Virus record (IMG/VR): IMGVR_UViG_3300021368_002262
Span: 1-49,293 of that record
Length of the DNA stretch: 49,293 bases
Strand: one strand, 5' to 3'
Origin: a virus
Position 1 is the first letter of the stretch; every line of letters starts with the position of its first letter. Below, piece by piece: positions 25,975 through 40,900 of this stretch. Below the pieces are notes generated by a model, which saw only the letters and a program-made list of their open reading frames with translations, ran no database searches and had not been told where the DNA came from. The translations under genes were made by a program, and so were the position numbers.

Positions 25975-28900
25975 GGATCTCTGGATCGATTACCTCTTCT
26001 CCGTAGAGAGAAAGATCAGGAGCAGTCCAATCATCGGGAACAGATGTTTCCACGACAACTTCAGGATTTTGATATCCAGAACCAGAACTACTCATTTCAA
26101 CACCCGCAACGCCTACCAATGCGCGTACTTGACCATCGAATCCAGAAATGGAGTCAAGTCTTACAGTAGGTCTAGATGTATAGTTGGAACCACCAGCGGT
26201 AACCTGTACTCTATCAATAAATCCACTTGTCAGAATAGCAGATGCTTGACCATCTTGTCCAAAGACAGATCCAAGATAATCGAATGTGATCAAAGAGTTT
26301 GAAGATTCAATCAAAGCAACTTCTCTTTCTGAGGTCTCACCCTGAATCTCGATGAAGTCACCAGATTCAATTGGAGGAATAACAGTTGCTGCCTCAACGT
26401 CTGCTTCAGAACCGACGTAAGAGAATGCAACGAAGGTAGATCCAACACGCGGAATCTCAGAGAAGATGATTCTTGAACCAACAATTTCAAAACCAACACC
26501 AGGTTCCTGAAGAACGCCATTGATAGAAACAATGATGTTATTTTCAGGTCTGATGACGCTCGATTGAACACCATCTGTGAGTGTCAGTGAGTAGAATACG
26601 TCACTACGCTTAAGGTTGAAGGACTGACGCAGAGAGTCAAACTCGAATGAAATATCATCCAGTTGTCTCAACTTACCAACATAGAATCCAGTGAAGGATG
26701 CGCCAGGATCAGGTGCCTCAGTGAATTGAATTTCATCGGAGAATGCAGTAAATGCATTTGTAGCACCAGGAGGTTGTAAAACACCATTGATGAATACCAA
26801 CAGGTGACCTGCGGGGTCAGGGAGGTATTGTGTGCCATTATCTGTGGTGAGTTTGAAGTTAGTTTGAGTACCATCAAATCCCTTGAATGCACGCTTAACT
26901 CTTGCCTTAAGATCAACCTTAGCAAGAATTGCTGCGCGGTATCCATCGAGACCCTTGATAGAATCTTTAACATCAAATGTTCCACGAATATCACTGAGAT
27001 AGATTCTCTTATTGAGACCAACATCACGAATATCTTGTACAAGAGCAGCAGCGGCACCAGCAGTTGTAACCTTGGTAGATACGCTCGCGTATCCAACAGG
27101 GAAACTATTACCTACACCATAATCACCAACCAAATCACCGTTATTGAATGTTCCTAAGACTTGTGAAACATAGATGTAGTTATTATTAAGATCGATTTCA
27201 GTAATGATGCCGTAAGTATTAGTATCTTGGTTTCCGTTAACAACCTTGTAAAGTCTTCCACCCTCAGTGAATACATTCAAGTTATTGACGATAGAAACAC
27301 CCAATCGGATATATCCTTCGGATGCGATTCTTTGACCAACCTGAACATCTAAACCAGCATACTTACTAACATCGAGGTATTGTCTAGACGATTCGGGATA
27401 AACAACTGCTGTCTTCTCGAAAGAACCAAGCAGAGTTTCAGTATCAACTGTGAGAGTACCACCAAGATTGCTAGTTACAGCAGCCTGAGTCTTAAGGAAT
27501 CCTGTAGGTTGAGCGGTTTGACCGCTGGTGTATCCCTTGAATGGAATATTGTTAGTGAATTCACCCTTAAGATCGATGACATGTAATCTATCTTCCTCAG
27601 CACTAATTTGTGCTGTTGTAGAGTTAGTTGCACCCACAAGAGTATCTGTGACTGCCCAAGGACCAGCGGTAACACGAACATCAAGATACTTATAGTTTGC
27701 ATCTTCATGGAATCCATAAACGACGCCAGTAACAGAGGGAGCACCTTGCTTAGTAACTACCTCGCCCATAATGAATGGACCGTCAGTGATAGTACCATCA
27801 ATTCTAAATCTCTTATAAACCTGAACAATCTTTGCCTCATTAAGTGAGATGCTTTCCAGTTCAGCATATGAATCACTATTCAAACCATAAATGTAATCAG
27901 AGGACTGCAGACCTCCAGCAATTCCGACAGGGATATCTCTAATTCCGTATGTCTTAGCAACTAGAGAAATGCCAGTTACCTGAGTCAGAGTTGTGTAGTA
28001 AGAATCAGTATTCAACTGCTCACGAATGACATTCAATCCATAACGAATAAATCGTTGAATTGTTGCCTTAGTATAATCAGATGCAGCAGTGGAATCATAG
28101 AATGAATAGAAACCAGCATTAGTAGAAGGTGAGGTCAGAGTATTGTCAAGTGCTTGACCCATAAATCCTTCAAGAAGGTCAATTGCATACTTCTTAATAT
28201 TGTACTCAGTATCAGCGTAGAAGATTTCACCACTAACTGCGAGATATGGATCAAGCGCACCTTTATTGAGTTTCGCACCCCAGAAGTATGCACCAACAGC
28301 ACCATCTCCAGTCCAGTTGTTTGCACCAGTAGCAGAGTTAACAATAACCGATGCTCTGAGTGTAGAGAAACCAAATCCAAACGTTGTTGTAATATATGCT
28401 CTATACCAACCATTACCATAAGGAACAGCACCATAAGCATCACCTGTTAGACCACCCTGAGGAATGAACAGAGATCCTGTGGTTCCAGCGTTGAGGTTGA
28501 GATCGAAGAAAATATTCTGTTCAGATGCGGTGCCAGGATCAAGAGCAATCTTGAATCTGACAGATTGAGATCCAGCAGATTTGAAGAAGACCGAATATGT
28601 GAATGTTTGGGTCGCATCAATTCCAACAGCACCAGTATCAAATGTTTCGCTACCCGAGTCAAACTTAACTGTATCGGAGTCAAATGTTTCAAATGCAGTT
28701 AAACTATAGTCTCTGAAAGTATCATGAACTCCACCATTATTGTTAGCAGCGTAGAATTTCTCTGCAGTTACTGTAGAATCAGGAGCAGCAATATTATTAT
28801 CAGTAATTAAGAGAGAATCAACACCACCATTGGAATTTACCTGCCAATTAGCAGCGAATGCCTCAGGATTGGTGAATAGGTTTGTTCCAGGAACTTGACC

Positions 28901-31900
28901 TGCAATATTAGATGTAATTGTTCTTGCCTTAGAAAGGATCTTAACGTTTGCAGGAGAAGAGTACCAATCATAAGCAGAACTTACACCGCTAGTAGCAATG
29001 GTTCCTGTTGCAGTAGAAGGAGCAGTCAGAGTGTCCGCTGCTGCCCATGCAGTGCCAGTAAATGCACCGACATAGAGGATCTCATCCTCAGAATCCCATT
29101 CAAGAACAGTTGCAGTTCCACCACCACTAGATGTGACAGTTTCACCAACCGCAAAAGCACCAGTAGAAGCACTTAAAGTAATTGTGTAAGCAGATACGCT
29201 AGTATCTACATCGGTAGTGATGAGATCATGTACGACATCATCAACTAAACCATCAATGAATGTGTCATAAGTCCATGCACCAGTACCAAACTGTGCAGTT
29301 GCCAGAGTGGAGATTTCCTCTCTATAGTAGTTCTTATTGTACAGAAGATTCTTAGCAGCACTTCTTGCTTCATCCTTACCAGGAGCAAGGATAGAAACAG
29401 AGGTGTCAACAAGATCTCTAATTCTGTAGATGACGTTATTAATCGCTGTCGGTGTTAATTGATCACGATATGCAGTCTCCGATGTAAATTGTGCTGCATA
29501 CTGATCACCAGTTACATTGGTAAATTGATCATACAGAAGATTCTGTACTGCTCTCTCAGCAAATGTCTTAAGCAGTTCAATAGAGTAAATGGTAGCGAGC
29601 AATTCATTCTCAATATGATTGATAGTGAGATTTGCATTCAGATACAACTCAATTGCTTGAATAGTGCTATTCGTACCACCAGTTTGAAGATCAGAAATAA
29701 TACTCAAGAGAATCAGTTTGAGATCTCTCTCACAAGTCACACGACCATTTGAACCAGGATATGTTAATGCACTGTAATTTACATTATTCAGAGTATATGT
29801 AAACTCTTGAGTTGTAAGTCCAGTGATTTCCTGAGCGATATAATCTCTGTTGAAATAGATTCTATCAGCAGCAATGTTAAAGTCTTCGTCTGTAGGAGCA
29901 ATAATATCATTGATTGTTGTAATCAATGTATCGATAGCAGACTGTACGTTTGCACAGTTACCACCGTCATTTGTAATACCCCAATCACCAACAATAATTG
30001 CGTTGGTATTAGTTTCGTCAAGATCTCCAGTGATCGCCTGTTTAGCATAATAACCTAAGCGATCATGTGCATAGATTGACTGGAATGCTTGCAGTCTGAT
30101 GTGCTGCAGTTCTCCGTTTGCACCAATATAGAAGTTAGCAGCGGTAACGCTGTTTCTGTTGCCACCATTCTCAATGTCATTAGCAAGTCCATCAAGAATC
30201 AGTCCAAGGTCAGTCTTACAACGAAGAGTTCCATCAGTGCTACCACCATTTTCATTTCTAGGCATATCCTGAGCAAGGTCGGGATATCTAGCAATCATAT
30301 CTGCTGCTGCCTTATCAACGATAGGTGTGCGGTTTGCACGGATTAAACCAGCAGCATCTCTGAATCTGTATTGAGCATCACCATCAATTTGATTGGTATA
30401 TACCAGATCATTTACAGTGTCTTGATAATTAACTGTGAAATCTGTCTCCAAGAATGCATCAACTGTACCACCTTGGAACTCATATGCAGGTTCGACCTTA
30501 GTTACACTTGCAAGGTGATCAACAGGGGAACTGAGATTTGCTTGCTCAAGGGTATCAGTGATGATATCCATCAGGTTACCAACAGTGGTCCAAACATCAG
30601 CACAATCGGCAAGACTGTAATCTAGTTGTGTAACACCATTAGAAGTGGCAGAGACGAAGGTGTGTGCATATTGCTGACCAACAGGTGAAGCACCAACATT
30701 AACGGTGATTGTAGTTGCAGAAACAGCGGTGACAGCAAGAACTGCATTGTAAGCAGGATCAGGATTTCCATCACCAGCAATTGCACGAGGATATGCAGTT
30801 TGACGATCATTACCATCTTGAGTGCAAGTAAATGTAAGACTCTCTGTAGCAAGAGAAACACGAGAAGCAGTTGTCAATGAATGACTTCCAATCGTGAGTA
30901 CCATAACACCAGTTGCGGCGTCATAAGTTGCACCAGTTACGGTAAATTGATTCAGAGAAGATGCAGTGGAATCAGTGATTGTTGCATCAGTTTTCTGCGT
31001 CAGTCCATGAGAACCAGTAACAGTCCAAAGAGTATTTGTAATAATATACTGTGCAATTTCTTTTGCTTTATCGAATGCCCAGACAGTCTCTACTTGCTCA
31101 CCATCAACGTGATTGATTGTGATAGGTGTTGTAGTTCTATTGACATACAGTGCTGCTGTATCCCAAATATGACTATTGCTACCATTACGAAGATCTTCAA
31201 CCAATTCTTCAATAACATCAACGATGTCATCTTCACAATTTACATTTCCACCAGGAATTGCCAATGAAGGATATTGCTGAGTCAATAAGTGAACAGTTTC
31301 TTTTGCAATAAAGTCTTTGTTGGAAAGAAGAAGATTTGCAGCATCATAATATCTTTGACTCTTTGCAGCAAATCCAGCAGGTGCGCCTGTAACTCTAGAG
31401 GTTGCAAGGATTGCATCATTGTTGAATTCTTCACCCTTAGTAAATCCTTCAGCACCAGACCAATCATCAACATAAGTTTGACCTTCTGTACCATCAAAGT
31501 GAAGAAGTAATTTGGTATTTGAATCACCTTGGAAGATGCCTGCAGGTGCAGTGAATGCACCAGTATAACGAGCATTAGTAGAAACACGGAACTCATCGAC
31601 ATAACCAGGGAATACTGCACCAGCGTTATAAGTAGCGCCAATTCTAATTGGTTTCGTGGTTCCATAGTTGGAAGCATCAGAGTAATCACTACCCTCTTGA
31701 GTTCCATTAAGGAACATTTTGGTTGTAGTGCCACTTCTGCTGATAGCAACGTGATACCAAGTTCCAGCAACTAAGTTTGTTGTACCAGTGATTGTAACAC
31801 TACCATTATTATAATATTTCAGATTCGCACCATCGAGATACAGATACGGTGACAGTTCAGTTGCTGCTGTTCTGAAGTCAAAGAGTGTTTTACTTCCTGC

Positions 31901-34900
31901 AGCAACAGAGAGAGGTTTAATCCAAAGTTCAACTGTAAATGCACCCGTTCCAAAACCAAATTCACTAGAGGTAGCATAACTAATATACTCATCAACAGGA
32001 ACTGCTCCAACGTTAACAGTAACTGTTGTAGAAGTAGTTGCGGTAATAGTAAGTGCCTGACCAGATGCAGGATCAGTAGAACGAGGATATGTTTTATTAG
32101 AGGTATTATTATCCTGATCACAAGTAAATGTAATACCATTGTCTGCAATGGTTACTTTATTACTAGTAGTCAGAGAGTGAGTTCCAATATTGAGAACTAA
32201 GAGTCCAGAGAGAGGATCATAAGTTGTTCCTGCTGCTGCAGTAAATGTTCCACTTGCACCAACAGATGCAGTGATTGCATTAGCAACACCACTAACAAAA
32301 GTATGAGGAGCAACGCCAGGAGAAAGTGCTAGACATGCGGTTCCATATCTCTCATTGTAAGTATTGAGAGCAGCTCCAGCAGCAAAAGTTGCTGTATGAT
32401 AGTCTGCACCAGTAGATTGAGTTCTACCAATCTTACCAAGGTAGATAGTTCTTCTTGCTTGGTTATAACCAATAACTTCTGCCTTAGTATCAGTGGTTCT
32501 GATTGTCTGACCAGCAGCAAAGAATCCGCTGCCAACACTATCCTTAAATGTCAGTCTTCTAACCTTGCCGCCTTCATTAGCGAAGAAATCTGCACTAGAA
32601 CTACCATACTCAACCTTATAATTGCGAATAAATTCATCCTGTTGGAGAGCACCAGATGCAGTGTCGTAAGGAATTACAAAGTTGTTGATAAGTTCATTTG
32701 ACGGGAACTTGACATCAAATGCAGTTGCATTATCAGTGAAATCAACAATACTTACGGTTGATTTAGAAATATCATCTAAAACGATGTTGGGATAAGTTTG
32801 AGATGTAATTCTGTTGAACAACAGACCAAAGAAGGAAGAACCTTCAGAGATGTTAACCTGTCCGATAAACTCTTGAGTTACAGGATCTTGATATGCTGCA
32901 GTAGATGTAATACGAGCAACAACACCAGAAGATGCACCAATAATAACATCATTAAGTTCAATATCATAAAGACCAGGTGTAGATTGATATGTACCTGCAG
33001 TTTTACTAAGAGTTAATGCATTTGTAACAGAAATCTGTGTTCCATAGATCGGAATATCTTCCTGTTGTGCTGCTGCTTGAGTCCCATCCTCACCTCTAGT
33101 TACACCCAGTGTTGTGGATTGAGAACCATTACTAATAGTATTAACAGTGAAGATTTCAGATCCAAACTGATATTTTTCACCTTGAACAAATGTGCCCGCA
33201 GGAACAGGTGCGTCTGCACCAGCAGCAGTAGTTACAACTTCAAAACTAGTGGTTGCAGCACCAATGGTATAGCGTAAATCTGCAACAGGAGTTTCCTGCC
33301 CTCTTTCGAGGTTAATCTGTTCAACTTTAGCAGTGTCACCTGTGAGATTAGTAACAGTTTCACCGAAAGAGAACAGTCCAATATTGTTAATCGCAGTATT
33401 AGTTGCCAAGTTTGCAGAGAATCCAGTTGCACCGACTGTGCAAAGTTCTCCAATAATGAAGGTTCCTTCGGTCACATAACCTTGGATATTGTCACCAACA
33501 ACCTTAGTAACTGTCAGTCTCGCTGTAGAAGAAACACCAACCAAAGTATTACCTACAAGTGGGAAAATACCACTTTGATTATTAAATGTAAGATCAACAA
33601 TATTAATCTGATTTACAGTTACATTGACATACTTAACACTTGCAGGAGGAGAGGGAGGTTCGCTGAATACAATAGAATCTCCTTGAATCTCAAACGAAGT
33701 ATTTGGAGTTTGTGCAACACCATTCAGAACAATCATTAACTGATTAGCGTTTGCAACAACATTATTCCCAGCAACAGTTAGAGGGAATGAAATTCTTTCG
33801 CCATCAAACAGGTTAGAAATATCATCAACACGCTGTACAACAGAGGTAAGAATATTCTCCGAAGAAGTCAGTCTCTTTTGACGGAACAGAACTTCAGTAT
33901 TATTGAACTCTGAATAAATGGGTTCAACCAGAGAGAAACTCTGAATGTTGGGTACTGTTGCCTGCCTTGCAAGTTCAACGGATTTAGTTAATTCAAAATC
34001 AGTCTCTTTGTTAGGAATAGAACCATATTCATTCAGATTCAACTCACCAAAGACTTTAAATGATGCAGGGTGAACATTCTTGATTAAGATATCCTTCCAA
34101 TCATCAATAGAGACAGAAGACTTAACTGCATATGAGAAGTCTTGATAATAGTAAGAGTCTTGAATCTTTTGAATAATCTCAGAAGGCTTACCAACATCAT
34201 CAATAAATTGACCTGTAGTCTTAGTAATAGAACCAATCTCCAAGACACCTTTAGCAATCTTGAGATCGCTAATAATACCAGAAGACTTAGAAATTACACC
34301 AGTTACTCTTTGACCACTTGCAAAATCTCCAGTGTAATCAACAATCTTAAGAATTCTAGGACCAACTTGCCAACCACTATTAGTAGAAACATAACCAGTA
34401 GCAGTTGCAGTCTCAAGACTGTCACCTTGATAAACTAACTCACCCTCAAGGAAAGTTGAAGTAATGACATTTGCGGTCGCTGCAGCACCAAAAGATTCAG
34501 TCAGCAAAGACTGTCTGCCTGTACCAGTGTTAGCAAATGTAATAGCATCACCAAGTTCTGCGTTTGCAGCGGTAATCGCAAGTTTTAATTGATCATCTTC
34601 GAGAGAGTTTGCACTACCTGTAATTGCAAAATAAGTTGTAGTGCTATTCAATCTACCCAGTGCTCCTGCTGCCAGAGGGAAGTCAGCGCCATCTCCAGTA
34701 TCGGTTACAGAAAGCGTAACTTGAGCACCATTAGTAATTCCATGTGGGAATGCAAACTGCAGAAGACCCAAGTCAAGGTTAACAACATAGTTGAAAGAAG
34801 ACTTAAGTGCAACTGTGGGTTCAGAAGAATATCCCGAACCAGGATCTTTTACAATGATCTGATCAATACGACCATTTCTAATTGTTGCCTCAGCAACGGC

Positions 34901-37900
34901 ATTCTGACCACCGCCACCTGTGATAACAACAGCAGGTGCTTGAGAATAACCAGATCCAGGGTTAGTAACTGTAATACTATCAAGAATACTGGTAGAAGTT
35001 AACTGTGCGTTGATTGGGAACGTAATCTCTGGACGCAAAGTGTAGTCATGAGGATAATCATAACCAAAGTTGTTATTCTTCAGTTTCTTGATTTTACCAA
35101 CTTTGTCACCCTTTGTGAAAATAGATGCTCCAGATCCAAACGGAGGAATAACAACCTGAAGTTCTGCACCCGATCCAGTTAAACCTGCACCAAGAATACC
35201 TTCAATTGCTTCGATATCAATTACTGCTGTTGTGTAACCTTTACCAGGAGAGGTAACAACAACTTCTTGAATCTGACCAGGAATTGATACACCTTCAGAG
35301 TCTGTTCCATCAGCAACGGTGATAGAAACCAAACCACCCTCACCATCTCCACCAATAGGAACACTATTGTAAGTTCCTACTGCATACTCAGTACCAGGTT
35401 CATTAATAGCAACTCTTTCAATTTTACGAGAAGATTGAATACCTGTTACAACAGGAAGTCTAGAGTAGAAACCACCAGCATTGACAATCCTGATATCATT
35501 GATAGGACCAACTGCCTTTGTAGAGGAGGTGCTATAAGTGGTTTGAGAAACGGTAGCAACACCTTCGGGTTCGTTAGCCAATAAGAACTTGAAGATATTA
35601 TCACCAGTAGTAATTGTTCCTCCAGAGGTATCTGTGATAGTAAATGTTCCGACATAAGGAGAATCAACAATATCGAGATAACTAGAAGATGCGATCGGAG
35701 AATCATCACCAGTTCTAGAAGGATCGAAATAATATGAGATATTTGTTACAATGTCACGATCTACTTTCAGTTTCACAGTAGGTGTAGGTTGCCCTTCTCC
35801 AGTCAAACCAGGTGTTCCAATTCTTTCAATAGAGTTGAAGGAATATTCAAGTTTGAACAGATTATCTTTAGAGAATGACAGGTTTGCACCAGCCATAGAG
35901 GAGTGACTAAGGTCGAACAGATACTGGTGACCATAGTACATCTTCAAGACAGGAGACTTGACAAACACACTAACATTTGCTGCAGAGGTTGCAGGTGCAG
36001 AAACTGCTGTCTGAGGTAGTTTGTATGTAAATTCTTTAGAACTTACTACACGATCAACAATAAATGAACCGTCATACTCATCGTAAGTTACACTATTAAC
36101 TTCTTGAGAGGGATTACCATCAACATTAACGTTTTCACCAACACTCAGATAATGCTTATCACCAGTGATAACATACACTTCATCAGTATTGGCAACAGCA
36201 GTACATTGAAGAGTTTTACTCAGAGTAGATACTAAAGTTATTTTCAGAACGCCAGTAAGATTTGTAATCTGTGCAGTAGTATATGCAGCATTGAAAGAAA
36301 TATCAGATGATGAGATGTTAACAACAGATCCAACGATAAAGGTCGATGATCCAGAAACTTCTTCAATTTTAACGCTATAAAAATCGGTGTTAAATGGTTT
36401 GAACTTAGCGAAGGAATCAAGATTCTGACCGCCACCTGCATTATATGTTCCATCTAAATTGTACTTGTCTAGATCGATATTAAAGGTGCCAGGTGTAGTA
36501 TTATTAACCTTCTCAAAGATATAATCAACGATATCATTAACATCATTAGGAACAGGACCCGTGATCCCATAAGTGCTTTGCTCAGCAAACTGTTCGGTAA
36601 CTAAATTACCAGTGTTCAGATCATCAGACCAGGCGTTATTATTAACAGCAACATATACTTTATTATTAGTATTATCAACTTTTAAGATATAACCGCTATT
36701 AACAAAAGCACCCGAAGTATTATTCAAACGTAACTTTGCACCAACTGAGAAATTGAATGCTTGGTTGATAGTAAGTTCCTGAACATTGTCAATCTTGACA
36801 GTGTTAGTAACCTTCATATAATATCTGTTCTTAACAACAGCATTTACTTTCAGTTTCTGAGATCCAGGAGAAGGAACTGTAGATGTTCTAGAACTCCACT
36901 CATCAACAGCATAAGTAAGTGTCTCAGTGTCCTGAGCCAAAGTAATTGTCGCATCATCAAAGTCTAAAGTCTGCAGACCAGCGGTTCCCAGAGCGAGTCC
37001 AGTGTTGGTTACTGTAAGCGTAGATCCAGTGACAGCAGTGACAGCAGTTCTGGCAAAACCAACTCCAGTGTTAGTCTTAACACCTTGATCTCCAAGTCTT
37101 GCAGCATCTGAATTTTTATCAGTCTTAAGACCCCAACCAATATAATCAATATAATCGTAACGGTTCAAATTAGTTGTAAACCAAGCATCATCTGACCAAT
37201 CGTAAGCAAGAGCAAATCCACCAGAAGTGGGAAGTGCAGAAACATCACTAGGAACTGTAGGAGTAACTGCTCTGTTTCTAAGTCTAATATTGTCGAAGTA
37301 TCCTTGGAACTGTTCGTTCTTACGGAACTGACCAAGAGTTGTGCTTCTACCAGGAATATTACCAAAGAACAGGTCTTTATTTCCGAGACTAGTGTTTGCA
37401 ATAGTACCAGTAAATACCTGAATACCATTTACATATCCAGTAAAGGTATTACCAGACTTTTTAACTGCAACAAACTGCCAACTGTTATCGGCAAACATAG
37501 TTGTCGATACTGACTGTAATGCACTACCTGCAGAATTAAGTGCTGTCGTATTGTTTGTAACAACCAGTTCCAGTTTGCCACTAGAAAGATCATAGTACAA
37601 CCAGAGACCACCAGTAGAAACGGTAGCATCACCGATTGCCATCAATGTGACTTGAGTTTGACTGTGAGTATTGTACTCAGAACCATTCTTATAGACCATG
37701 AATTCACAGGTCCAGTCGTCATTCAACTTAGTTCCAAGTTGTGCTGCAGTAATTTTAATGTTTGCATTTTCCCAGGCAGAAGGAGATGCAGTCTGATATG
37801 CAGGCATATATGCCGCATTTGCAAGATACTGAATTGCACCACCAGTGCCAGTAAATGTGCCAGTATAATGAGCACAAGTATCAGTAGTTTCACCTGAAGC

Positions 37901-40900
37901 AAAGGCAAAGATAAATTCATTTCGGTTCCAAGAGGTTTGACCGAATGTATAAACGTCACCAGAATTATCAACAGCTAAAGCATGTGCTGAAATGCCTTCA
38001 ATATTATTTTTGTTGAATTCGTTATTAGTATGCGACTTTAACTTACCATCATAACCAATTTTGACAGTATCTACAGTTTTATAAGTGGTTGTATTATCAG
38101 TTCTAGTAAATGCAACGTTCAAATCACCAAAAATATCAATTACAGAATTTTGTGCGACTTGAATAGACTGTCCAGAGGGTGCGACATATCTGTAGTTCCA
38201 AAGAAGATCACCAGTGGTATCAAACTTACCAACCCAGAAACTATCTTTAGTTGTATTGTCGGACTTAAGTCTCAAAGTAGCGGCAACATAGCACTCACTA
38301 AATTCGTCGCTAACCAAACTCACATCCATGAAAGAATACAAGGAATTATTGATTTCCTTAATCCACTCAATAGTAATTACACTAGTTCCGATTAGTGCCT
38401 TACCAAAAGAAACTCTAACATCGTTAGAACTGCTGCTATCTGCAGTCTCTAAAACAAAGTATACTGCATCATCAAGAACAATTAGATCAAGAAGTTTTTC
38501 GGACTTAGCAGCAGTTGCAATTTTTCTCTTGGCAGCAAAATTACCAGTAGAATCAATAGATGCAATGAAAGCATCATAAGGATTTGCCGAGTTTGTATTT
38601 GTATAACCACCAATAATATAACGAGTATCAGAATATCTCTTAATTGCAGTTACTTTATCTGCACGAGTAGAACCAGAGATACCAGCATAACCTTTTTGGA
38701 AAGTTAATGTGGCACTAAGACCATCAGCAGCCTGTGTATATTTTGCCAGAATAATGTCTGGATTATATGCAGCGAGAACTGGTGCATTGGGTTTGTTCTC
38801 ACCAACTACCCAAACATTGTTTCCACTAACATCCAACTTAAGAAACTCTGTATAAGTTTCACCTGTTTGACTTTCTAAAGTTCTTTCCCACTCTTTTACA
38901 CCAAGAGCAGAGAATTTGGATACAAATGCAACTTCATTACTGTTAGCATCTAAAGTTTTACCACAGAAGAAAATTTCTTTATCATCATTTACAATTACAT
39001 CATTAACTTTGACGTAGTTTTGATTCGCAATTGTTGAGACATAATAATCTGCCTTTTTAAACACCTGAGGATGACTCAGAATAACTCTAGGATTTTTAGT
39101 GTATCCAGAACCAGAGTTAATAATGTTAACTCTCTCAATAGATCCAACAGAAGTTACTACTGCTTCTAATTTAGCAGATTCACCATCACCATCAATAATA
39201 ATTGTAGGAGGAATCTCTTCATCATAACCAGATCCAGTTTGAGTAATTACAACTTCTTCAATACCTTTTAATTGACGAACAATAAACTGTTTATTGGTGT
39301 TATCCATAACAGGATTATAGTCCATGTAAACCGTGTCACCTGCAGCAATGTTGTGAGGTACTTGGGTCTGAACTACACCATAGTTTTTATCATTTACCGT
39401 TTCAAAACTATATGAGGTAACAGTTTCACCTTTAATTCTAGAAACACGAGCGGATACACCAATACCTTCAGTATCAGTATTATCAAACGTCAAGATATCA
39501 TTTACCTGATAGTTTTTACCAGGGTTTTCAACAATAAATCCAGTTACAGCAGCATCTTCAAATTTAGTGATTGTCTCAACTTCAATATCAACTTTAGAGT
39601 CAAATCTAACTTTGGGGAAATAGTCAAAGAGTTGCAAAGGAGACTCTTCAAACAATTGATCGGGATCATCAATTTCATCTTGAGAGATAACACCGTCTCT
39701 ATTCTCGTCTTCTACATCAAACAGAAGAATATCACCACCCTCAGTAGTTAAAGCGTTTGTAGATGCATTAGGCGCTCTCTCAACGTCAATATCAACGTTC
39801 TCATAAGGATCCCTATAACGAACAACACCTGTAGGAATATTTTGCTGTACTGCATCTTTGTTGAGATTCCAAGAATCAACAACCGAGTTAAAGTCAGGAC
39901 CTAAAACATACGGGAATACAGAATTGCCAGCTTCAGTGGTGTCAATGGTAACAAAGTAACAATATCTACCTTCTGGAAAATCAGGTGTTTTGCAAAAACG
40001 ACCGTTATATTGGTCTAAATCACCAAGACCGAAAACATACTCATAATCATTAACAAATCTACCTGCTGCTTCCTCAGTCAGAAGAGGTCCTGCAGTTCTA
40101 ACAGGATATGGATTAGTAGTTTCATTATAAACAAGATTTGTCTTCAGACGATATGAAGTATCCAGTCTAGAAATTTCAGAAGATTGATCGGTAGGATCGG
40201 TATATCCATAAGGACCATAAATCGGATTACCATCAAACGCCCAACCGATGATAGGAGAGTGTGTTAACTGATCATCTTGTTCAAGAATTGCACCAGATGT
40301 ATTTTCAAATAAATTATCACCAAGGATATATCTCAGTCTTTGTGGATTGGAAATGTGTGCATATTCACCACCATATTGATTATTAAATCCAGCAAAAACA
40401 CCACCTTTAGCAGAATCAACTGTTTCTGTTTCTTGTAAATTGTAAGTCCATTGGAATACATTTGAACTGAAGGTTGCATTAGAACCAACAGAAGTCAGAT
40501 TAATTAAAGTAGTCCCTTGAACATAGTTGATACCTCTGTTAAGAATTTCAATACCAGTAACTCTACCAGCATTTTCACCATCAGTATCAATAGTTGCACG
40601 AGCAACAGCACCAAAACCATCTCCTTGAATTGTAATTTCTGGAGCAGTGGTATAACCACTACCAGCAGAAATGATAGCGATAGAAATAATTCTTCCGTTA
40701 CTAACAATTGCCTGAGCAACAGCACCAGAACCAGAACTAAGAGAAACAGTTGGTTTAGACGTATAAGATGCACCACCTGCATCTACAGAAATAGACTTGA
40801 TAGGACCACGAACAGATGCAGTTGCAGTTGCACCAGTTCCACCGCCACCAACAATGGTAATAGACGGTTGTGAGGTGTATCCAGTACCACCAGAATTCAT

